Part shown: in pieces, positions 7,623 through 12,731 of the stretch
Position numbering within the stretch: position 1 is the first letter of the stretch
How the letters are laid out: every line of letters starts with the position of its first letter
NCBI GenBank assembly: GCA_023145955.1
Contig: JAGLDA010000039.1
Coordinates: forward strand, 1 to 12,731
Origin: Bacteroidales bacterium
GTDB taxonomy: Bacteria; Bacteroidota; Bacteroidia; Bacteroidales; UBA1556
Reading direction: 5' to 3'
Length of the DNA stretch: 12,731 nt
Notes under the pieces: model-generated
Seen by the model: the letters and a program-made list of their open reading frames with translations, nothing else
What the model was told of the DNA's origin: nothing
The model's database searches: none
Translations under genes and position numbers: made by a program

Positions 7623-7653
7623 CAAAAGTAACGAATAAGTTACATAAATACAA
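7623..7653 (-). promoter_or_regulatory. higBA promoter with overlapping palindromic operator candidate
   Basis: On the minus strand, TTG (7653-7651), a 20-nt spacer and TACTTTTG (7630-7623) fit the Bacteroidetes TTG-N17-23-TAnnTTTG promoter. The element ends 4 nt before the higB ATG. A perfect inverted repeat GTAAC-N6-GTTAC (7628-7643) overlaps the -7 box and the spacer, the place expected for an autorepressor site bound by the HigA-like protein. The promoter match is good; the operator role is inference. Confidence 0.6.
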
Positions 7654-7777
7654 GTTATACTTAATTATTCTGCTTTTTTAGAATATTTATAGCCAAAACT
7701 TCTATTAATAGTTTTTATATTTAACTTGAAAATCTGTTGTTTACCTCTACGATTATAGATTTTATAAAAACACCATC

Positions 7778-7926
7778 TAGTTTCTAAAATATTCAAAGCT
7801 CATCATATACTATAGCCCCATCGGGGCTTAATATGTTTAACCACGGGTGAATCCCGTGGTAATAATATAATATAACTTAAGGTTTTGGCGTGTGTTTTTG
7901 GCACAAAAACCATGACAAAACCGGGT
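7778..7926. repeat. REP-like structured direct repeat, copy 2 (149 bp)
   Basis: This is the second copy of the repeat at 6779-6927, offset by exactly 999 bp. The mismatches lie at 7852, 7855, 7872, 7878 and 7879, all in hairpin H2 or the short linker after it. H1 (7814-7828) and nested H3 (7881-7922) are identical to copy 1. In H2 the G-U pair of copy 1 becomes G-C, while the innermost pair is lost, leaving 8 bp. The copy ends 118 bp before pgi. Confidence 0.9.
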
Positions 7927-7995
7927 TTGAAATTTGATTTTACCAATATAACTTCATTTGCTTAAATTATCTCGAATTTTACTAATGCAAAATAT

Positions 7996-8021
7996 TTGAA
8001 AGGTAAAAAATACTACTTTTA
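7996..8021 (+). promoter_or_regulatory. Candidate pgi promoter
   Basis: TTG (7996-7998, within TTTG) and TACTTTTA (8014-8021, 7 of 8 bases of TAnnTTTG if n is free) are separated by 15 nt, slightly shorter than the usual 17-23. The predicted leader is about 20 nt and AT-only, with no Shine-Dalgarno before the pgi ATG. Confidence 0.4.
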
Positions 8022-8044
8022 CATTATTATTTAAATAATAATTT

Positions 8045-9346
8045 ATGAAAATGTTAAAGATTGATATCCAGCATGCTAATAGCTTTTTGGATTCAAATGA
8101 ATATAAGAATATTGCCAAAGGAATGAATTCAATTCACCAATCGGTTATAGATAAAACCGGAAGAGGTGCTGAATTTCTTGGCTGGCATAATTTACCATCA
8201 TCAATTACTCCTGAAATATTGGAGGATATAAAACAAACTGCTGAAAATATTCGTAAGAAAGCAAAGTTCTTTGTTGTTATAGGTATTGGAGGTTCGTATC
8301 TGGGAGCTAGAGCAGTAATAGAGTCATTACAGAACCCTTTTGAGGCATATCAAAACAGTAATAATCCTAAAATATTATATGCTGGGCAAAATCTTAGTGA
8401 GGATTACCTTCACGACCTTTTAGCGCTATTGGATAATGAAGATTATGCTCTTACGGTAATTTCAAAGTCAGGAACTACTACCGAGCCAGCTATTGCTTTT
8501 AGATTATTGGTCAAGCATTTAGAGGCAAAATATGGCGCTGAAGAGGCTGCTTCAAGAATTATAGCTATTACTGATGCTGAGAAAGGCGCTTTACGAACTT
8601 TAGCGGAGCAAAAAGGCTATAAAACATTTATTGTACCTGATGATGTGGGAGGAAGATTTTCTGTTCTTACGCCAGTAGGTTTATTGCCAATTGCTGTGGC
8701 AGGATTTAATATTGATACACTTATAGATGGAGCCAAATTTATGGAGAATGCTTGCTCCGCTTCTTCTGATGAGAATATTAACCCAGCTATAAAATACGCC
8801 ATTACTCGTAATGCATTATTGCGCAACGGTTATGATATAGAGATACTAATTAACTTTAGCCCTAGCCTTATGTATTTTACCGAATGGTGGAAACAGCTTT
8901 ATGGCGAAAGTGAAGGAAAAGAACATAAAGGTATATTTCCTGCTGGAGCAAACTTTACTACAGACTTGCATTCCATGGGTCAATATATTCAAGATGGAAG
9001 ACGTCAAGTGTTTGAAACATTGATATCAGTAACAGGAGTTAAACATAGTATAACTATTCCTGAGAACGAGCAAGACCTTGATGGTTTAAATTATTTAAGT
9101 GGTAAGAGTGTTGATTATGTAAATCAGATGGCACAAAAAGGCACTTTAAAAGCTCATATTGATGGTGGTGTGCCAAATATTATTCTTGAAATTGATAAAA
9201 TAAATGAAGAGAATTTGGGACAGATGATATATTTCTTTGAACTTGCCTGTGCTTATAGTGGATATACCCTTGATGTAAATCCGTTTGATCAGCCAGGTGT
9301 GGAGGCTTATAAGAAAAATATGTTCGAACTTTTAGGGAAAAAATAA
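8045..9346 (+). CDS. pgi: Glucose-6-phosphate isomerase
   Basis: Pgi interconverts glucose-6-phosphate and fructose-6-phosphate in the cytosol, for glycolysis and gluconeogenesis. The 433-residue product belongs to the short (Bacillus-type, about 450 residues) PGI group with two SIS domains. Visible motifs are GIGGSYLGARAV (80-91) and SKSGTTTEPAIAF (140-152), which bind the sugar phosphate. DDVGGRFSVLTPVG (199-212) is PGI signature 1. GESEGK contains the likely catalytic base E290, and H309 is in TTDLHSMGQYIQDGRR. The C-terminal signature GYTLDVNPFDQPGVEAYKK ends at residue 424, with the conserved Lys near the end. The start MKMLKID could be the second Met; this would change only two residues. 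It appears to be monocistronic, with a strong terminator starting 8 nt after the stop. Confidence 0.97.
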   Translation: MKMLKIDIQHANSFLDSNEYKNIAKGMNSIHQSVIDKTGRGAEFLGWHNLPSSITPEILEDIKQTAENIRKKAKFFVVIGIGGSYLGARAVIESLQNPFEAYQNSNNPKILYAGQNLSEDYLHDLLALLDNEDYALTVISKSGTTTEPAIAFRLLVKHLEAKYGAEEAASRIIAITDAEKGALRTLAEQKGYKTFIVPDDVGGRFSVLTPVGLLPIAVAGFNIDTLIDGAKFMENACSASSDENINPAIKYAITRNALLRNGYDIEILINFSPSLMYFTEWWKQLYGESEGKEHKGIFPAGANFTTDLHSMGQYIQDGRRQVFETLISVTGVKHSITIPENEQDLDGLNYLSGKSVDYVNQMAQKGTLKAHIDGGVPNIILEIDKINEENLGQMIYFFELACAYSGYTLDVNPFDQPGVEAYKKNMFELLGKK

Positions 9347-9354
9347 CAGACATA

Positions 9355-9388
9355 AAAAGGGCTTTTATATTATAATAAAAGCCCTTTT
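9355..9388. terminator. Strong bidirectional terminator after pgi
   Basis: A perfect 14-bp stem, AAAAGGGCTTTTAT (9355-9368) with its complement (9375-9388), closes a 6-nt loop ATTATA. Both outer ends give A-tract/T-tract flanks, so it can serve pgi on the plus strand and the small membrane-peptide gene at 9453-9569 on the minus strand. Confidence 0.88.
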
Positions 9389-9452
9389 GTGTTAGTTAAC
9401 ATAGGTAATAACTCGCCTATCTCAAATTTAAGTAGTGAATGCTTTTGATTTT

Positions 9453-9569
9453 TTATGTAGTTAAAACTGTTATAACAATAACTGCTAGGATAATTACGCT
9501 ATAAATAGCTATTAAATAACTTTGTTTTACTTCTGCTGGTTTTTTCAATTGTCTATTTTGTACTGACAT
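9453..9569 (-). CDS. Small single-pass membrane peptide A (38 aa)
   Basis: This short frame is easy to miss. ATG 9569 gives a 38-residue peptide. Residues 1-16 are polar and basic (MSVQNRQLKKPAEVKQ). Residues 17-38 are an almost unbroken hydrophobic helix (SYLIAIYSVIILAVIVITVLTT) that ends two residues after the membrane segment. A basic N-terminus suggests an N-in, C-out topology. A second, related peptide lies 145 bp upstream on the same strand: QSYLIAIY here aligns with QNTLFMIY there, both end in TT, and 10 of 23 positions in the hydrophobic part are identical. That similarity is the main reason to believe both are translated. No family is recognised. Possibilities are a small regulator of a membrane complex or a hydrophobic toxin; neither is shown. 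Confidence 0.6.
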   Translation of the reverse strand: MSVQNRQLKKPAEVKQSYLIAIYSVIILAVIVITVLTT

Positions 9570-9714
9570 AACTCTATATTTTTATAATTATTATTTTGCT
9601 TAATTTTACACTATACTATATTTAAGACGACAAATAAATAATAAGCTTTGGTTTATAAATAAAAAAATCCTTTATTTTAATTTTAATAAAAGAAAAATCT
9701 TTATTCAATTAGTT

Positions 9715-9825
9715 TTAGTTAGTAGTTACAATAGTAAGAATGATAGCTAAAACAATAACCACTGCATAAATCATAAATAAAGTGTTTTGACTTATCTTTG
9801 TTTCTTGATGTTTAACTTTTGACAT
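9715..9825 (-). CDS. Small single-pass membrane peptide B (36 aa), paralog of A
   Basis: ATG 9825 gives a 36-residue peptide: a polar basic head (MSKVKHQETKISQ, residues 1-13) followed by one hydrophobic segment (about 14-35, NTLFMIYAVVIVLAIILTIVTT) and a final Asn. It shares the MS start, a Gln just before the membrane segment, the I-Y pair and the TT ending with peptide A. The frame stays open upstream to a Met at 10101, but that extension is antisense to the histidinol-phosphatase gene and lacks similarity to A, so the short start is preferred. Both genes have GTTATGTC around the start codon. The gene is divergent from the phosphatase gene, whose ATG lies 75 bp away. Function unknown. Confidence 0.62.
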   Translation of the reverse strand: MSKVKHQETKISQNTLFMIYAVVIVLAIILTIVTTN

Positions 9826-9900
9826 AACGTAAATATTAAATTTCACATATAAATTATAGATACATAAATTGTATCGCACTAGTAATAAGACGATTTGTAA

Positions 9901-10740
9901 ATGAAAAATCTTTGTTATCATAGTCACAATAGTTTTTGTGATGGAAAAAATTCCATTGAGGAAATGGTGGAGTCTGCTATAAAACAAGAAGTTAGGTCTA
10001 TTGGTATATCTAGTCATTCCCCAGTAAATTTTTTTAACAAATGGAGTATAAATGATAAAGATATTGAACAATACGGTAAAATTATATCCTCTTTGCAACA
10101 AAAGTATAAGGGTAAAATAGATATTTTTGTATCTTTGGAAATAGATTATATTCCAGAGAAAACAAGTTCGTTCAAGTATTTTTCTGATTTATTAAGTCTT
10201 GACTATACAATTGGAGCTGTGCATCTGGTAAAAAACCCTAATAATGGTTTACTTTGGTTTATAGATGGAGATAAAATTCAGTCTCAACAGAATATGCTAA
10301 AAATATTTGATGGTGATTATAAAACGGCTGTTAAATCATATTTTAGTCAGATTAGAGAGATGCTTACAACTCAAAAACCGACAATAATTGCACATTTAGA
10401 TAAAGTTGCTATGAATACTATTGGAGTGTTTTTTAACGAAAATGAAGATTGGTATCAGCAGGAATTGGATGAAACGCTATTAGTGATAAAAAAGGTGGGA
10501 AGTATTATGGAGTTAAATACTCGTGGTATTTATAAGGGTAAATGGCATACCACTTTCCCTTCTCAAGATATTGTGCGCAGGGCTTGTATATTAGAAATTC
10601 CAATAATAATAAGTACTGATGCACATTCCACATCGGAATTGATTGCTGCTTACGATTCCGCTATTGATATTGCAAAAAATGCAGGATATACTACTCAATC
10701 TTATTTAGAGAACAATATTTGGCAACAAATTCCATTATAA
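9901..10740 (+). CDS. PHP-family histidinol-phosphatase (HisJ/HisK type)
   Basis: This 279-residue cytosolic protein of the PHP superfamily resembles the HisJ/HisK histidinol-phosphatases, which remove phosphate from L-histidinol phosphate in the penultimate stage of histidine synthesis. The metal-site residues appear in the usual order: H7 and H9 in YHSHNSFCDGK, with D14. H39 is in ISSHSPV, E80 in SLEIDYIPE, H108 in GAVHLVKN, H165 in IIAHLDK, and D240/H242 in ISTDAHS. Length fits the family (about 260-290). No other his gene is in the window, so it stands apart from any his operon. The role could also be another phosphoester hydrolysis. There is no Shine-Dalgarno; TTTG (9894-9897) lies 3 nt before ATG, with a TTG 18 nt before the box, but the TA of the -7 element is not conserved. 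Confidence 0.82.
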   Translation: MKNLCYHSHNSFCDGKNSIEEMVESAIKQEVRSIGISSHSPVNFFNKWSINDKDIEQYGKIISSLQQKYKGKIDIFVSLEIDYIPEKTSSFKYFSDLLSLDYTIGAVHLVKNPNNGLLWFIDGDKIQSQQNMLKIFDGDYKTAVKSYFSQIREMLTTQKPTIIAHLDKVAMNTIGVFFNENEDWYQQELDETLLVIKKVGSIMELNTRGIYKGKWHTTFPSQDIVRRACILEIPIIISTDAHSTSELIAAYDSAIDIAKNAGYTTQSYLENNIWQQIPL

Positions 10741-10801
10741 TAGAAAGTAACTTTTTTAAATATAAAGCGTCATAAATAATTAATACAAAAACCAAGAACT
10801 T

Positions 10802-12406
10802 ATGAATATCAAGCAAGTATTTTTCACACTTATAGTATTAGTTTTCTTAGCTTCTTCTTGTAGCTCTGACAAGTCTGAAGATATAAAGCATATCCCCGAT
10901 AATGCAACCTTTGTTTTTACAGTGCTACCTAGTCAGTTGATTAGTAAGAGTAATGTTGATGACTTTTCAAATACTAATTTTTATAAAAAGATGATTGAAA
11001 AGGATTCTTTTAGCATAAGCGATCAGCATTATAACCGGATGATGGAATTTGATTATATTTTTAAGAATCCCAAAGAAAGTGGTGTAGATTTTAATGAACA
11101 ATTCTTTGCTTTTAGTATATCCAATAAAAATGGTTGGCAGCAATCTATGGCTGTAAATTTTGGAATTGCTGATTCGGATAAGTTTCGTGCCCTATTGACT
11201 AAAGCTGCTGAAAATAAGATGGATTCTATGGAATTTGTTGATGAGAATGGGGTCAACTTTCTAATATCTAAAAAGAAGGATAGTAAAGAAATTATTGCTT
11301 GGAATGAAAATACAGCCATTATTTACTCTGTTACAAAAGGATATTGCAATAATGAATTTTTAGTGGAGAAAGCCGGTGATTTAGTAACTCAAAAATATAG
11401 TAATTCAATATCAAGTAATAAAACTTTTGTAGAGTTTTACGAAAATAGAAAGGATATAAGTGTTTGGTTTAATAGTGATTTTGTTTTGCATAGCCTGAAT
11501 TACGAATATCAAACAATAGCAAAAATGCAAATGCCCATAAACCTTAAAGGAATTGAATATAATTATCATATTAGTTTTGAAAAAGGAAATGCTATCGCAG
11601 AATCACAATTAGTTTTGCCTAAGGAGTTGGAAAGTTTAGTTGATGATTATAAGATTATTAAAGATGATTTTGACGATGATATTCTGAAATATATTCCTGC
11701 CGAAAGCTTTGCTAATTTTTCCATTGCAATAGATGCTCACGAGTTGTACCGAATGATTAAGGACCTATATAAAGAGCGTCAGGTAAATATTGACGGCGTA
11801 GAGAGCATGGCCGAGGCAGCTATGGATATTGATATCGAAAATATGTTTTCTGCAATTAATGGGGAGTTAATAATTAATGTGCACCGCGTAGATATTAAAG
11901 AGGATAGCCTAATGGCTAAGTGTGGTAATTCCTTAGATTTTAAGGTATCGGTACTTGTAAAACTTGATAATGATGAGGTTTATAAATCGTTTCTAAAGAT
12001 TTTTGAAGATAATGAGAAGAAGATGGTTGATGGCTATTATGTATTAAATGACGATAAAGACGAACTATATGCAACAATGGTTGATAATATTATGATGATT
12101 ACTAATGAAAAAGTTGTGATAGTAAACTTTGTTGCCAAAAAGGAATTATCACCTTCTCTAAAGGATTCTGATATTGCTAAGCATCTTAATAATTATGCGC
12201 TATTTGGAAAGATTAACTTGAATTTCTCTGATTATGCAAACGAAACTCAAAATTATTATAATAAACAATACTCTAAAATTGATAAAACCAAAATGAGAGA
12301 TAAACTTGAAGAAGTACGTCTGGAGCCTATTGACTCATACCACTCAAAGGTAATATTGGAATTTAAAGATAAGGAACGAAATAGCCTGGAAGTGATATTT
12401 AATTAG
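10802..12406 (+). CDS. DUF4836-like lipoprotein
   Basis: This is a 534-residue lipoprotein of unknown function. The signal peptide has K4, a hydrophobic stretch and the lipobox LASSC with Cys at 20. The following SSDKSEDI is Ser/Asp/Glu-rich directly after the Cys, reminiscent of the lipoprotein export signal that sends Bacteroidetes lipoproteins to the cell surface; this is suggestive only. The mature start IKHIPDNATFVFTVLPSQLI fits the DUF4836 pattern as I recall it (a bacteroidetal family of about 500 residues), to be confirmed by profile search. The rest alternates beta-rich segments with acidic stretches (DDFDDDIL near residue 290) and has repeated 'ANFSIAIDAHEL'/'LFGKINLNF' strands. It starts 61 nt after the phosphatase gene without an obvious terminator between them, so cotranscription is possible. 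Confidence 0.72.
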   Translation: MNIKQVFFTLIVLVFLASSCSSDKSEDIKHIPDNATFVFTVLPSQLISKSNVDDFSNTNFYKKMIEKDSFSISDQHYNRMMEFDYIFKNPKESGVDFNEQFFAFSISNKNGWQQSMAVNFGIADSDKFRALLTKAAENKMDSMEFVDENGVNFLISKKKDSKEIIAWNENTAIIYSVTKGYCNNEFLVEKAGDLVTQKYSNSISSNKTFVEFYENRKDISVWFNSDFVLHSLNYEYQTIAKMQMPINLKGIEYNYHISFEKGNAIAESQLVLPKELESLVDDYKIIKDDFDDDILKYIPAESFANFSIAIDAHELYRMIKDLYKERQVNIDGVESMAEAAMDIDIENMFSAINGELIINVHRVDIKEDSLMAKCGNSLDFKVSVLVKLDNDEVYKSFLKIFEDNEKKMVDGYYVLNDDKDELYATMVDNIMMITNEKVVIVNFVAKKELSPSLKDSDIAKHLNNYALFGKINLNFSDYANETQNYYNKQYSKIDKTKMRDKLEEVRLEPIDSYHSKVILEFKDKERNSLEVIFN

Positions 12407-12563
12407 TATTTTTGGTGTACAGAACTTATGTGTGTACTATTCTTAATATACTCTTTACTACAGCTAGAGGCTGCCAACTGAAGACTGAAGACTAAACCCT
12501 GCCGTAAAAGAGATTTATTAAAAACAAACCTCAGATTAAATATACGAACAGCGATTTACTATA
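12407..12563. other. Convergent intergenic spacer with ACTGAAG microrepeat
   Basis: This 157-bp spacer lies between the convergent DUF4836-like gene and the partial minus-strand gene. It contains ACTGAAG twice in tandem plus ACT (12477-12493), flanked by CTGCC on both sides. A weak inverted repeat (GTACA/TGTAC) lies near 12418-12440. No convincing U-tract terminator is seen and no gene is supported. Confidence 0.55.
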
Positions 12564-12731
12564 TCAATCCCAAGAAATATACGACGAGCAATTGATTTTA
12601 TTATCATTTGCTCGTTTTAGTTCATGAAAATATTCTTTCTCACCTATAGCCTTTGTTTGAAGTAATAGGTTTTCGTTATATTTTGCCTCAGTTTTGAAGT
12701 TAATATCTAGGTTCTTAAGATTATTATTATC
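12564..12731 (-). CDS. C-terminal end of a probable acyl-ACP thioesterase (cut by window edge)
   Basis: The frame is open from the right edge to a TGA at 12564-12566, giving the last 55 residues of a minus-strand protein; the start lies outside the window. The segment LKNLDINFKTEAKYNENLLL, then GEKEYFHELKRANDNKI and a terminal SSYISWD, has the beta-strand pattern of a hot-dog-fold thioesterase: an 'I-x-F-x-x-E-x-x-Y' strand, then 'E-x-F-H-x-I' and a final 'A-x-x-x-W'. This resembles the C-terminal domain of bacterial FatA-like acyl-ACP thioesterases (PF01643), which release fatty acids from acyl carrier protein. The assignment is from pattern memory over a short piece, so the family is tentative; that it is coding is more secure. 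Confidence 0.55.
   Translation of the reverse strand, partial: DNNNLKNLDINFKTEAKYNENLLLQTKAIGEKEYFHELKRANDNKINCSSYISWD

Noticed and set aside
6779..7926. Integron gene cassette with attC sites, since TA cassettes are common in chromosomal integrons
   Set aside because: The repeats have hairpins, but I see no paired RYYYAAC/GTTRRRY core sites at the ends of a palindrome; GTTTAAC near 6836 is a lone match. There is no integrase and no further cassettes.
6779..7926. Composite transposon or IS remnant
   Set aside because: The 149-bp repeats encode nothing, are direct rather than ending in inverted repeats, and show no obvious target-site duplication; no transposase frame lies between them.
6779..7926. 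CRISPR array
   Set aside because: Only two repeat copies, far too long and separated by 850 bp of genes; no regular spacer pattern and no cas genes.
9826..10101. Upstream extension of the 36-residue membrane peptide to a Met at 10101 (128 residues total)
   Set aside because: The extra part lies antisense to the conserved N-terminal half of the PHP phosphatase, and peptide A has no counterpart. The short start at 9825 matches the paralog.

Overview
The window is AT-rich and reads as a Bacteroidota (Bacteroidetes) chromosome, most likely a Bacteroidales/Marinilabiliales-type organism. Four things point there. SecA has a long N-terminal insertion before its Walker A motif. Two lipoproteins resemble the Bacteroidetes-centred families DUF4837 and DUF4836. 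Several genes lack a Shine-Dalgarno sequence. TAnnTTTG-type promoter elements precede several genes. No phage, plasmid or transposase gene is visible. Most of the content is core metabolism and secretion.

Layout, left to right. (1) A minus-strand secA fills 1-2561 and runs off the left edge. (2) A gene-free divergent spacer of about 380 bp follows. (3) A plus-strand cluster spans 2944-6737: tatD, ansA (type I asparaginase), a DUF4837-like lipoprotein and a UbiA-family prenyltransferase. The genes are 4, 52 and 3 bp apart, so they probably form one operon. (4) An inserted-looking segment follows: two 149-bp direct repeats (6779-6927 and 7778-7926, 5 mismatches, offset 999 bp) bracket a minus-strand HigB/HigA-type toxin-antitoxin pair. 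(5) pgi (8045-9346) follows and ends at a strong, probably bidirectional terminator. (6) Two very small minus-strand genes (38 and 36 codons) encode related single-pass membrane peptides. (7) A PHP-family histidinol-phosphatase (HisJ/HisK type) and a DUF4836-like lipoprotein lie on the plus strand. (8) The last 168 bases hold the C-terminal end of a minus-strand gene that looks like an acyl-ACP thioesterase.

The housekeeping genes do not form one pathway. SecA drives export across the inner membrane, and the two lipoproteins would be Sec-exported, but no direct functional link is visible.

Three parts deserve a second look. The toxin-antitoxin pair sits between structured, REP-like direct repeats, which suggests a removable or recently inserted cassette. 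The paired membrane microproteins are easily missed by annotation and look like a tandem duplication. In tatD and higB the -7 promoter element ends exactly 4 nt before the start codon, which predicts leaderless transcripts. I did not find convincing evidence of a large undescribed multi-gene system. Family names are recalled from sequence features, not from a database search.
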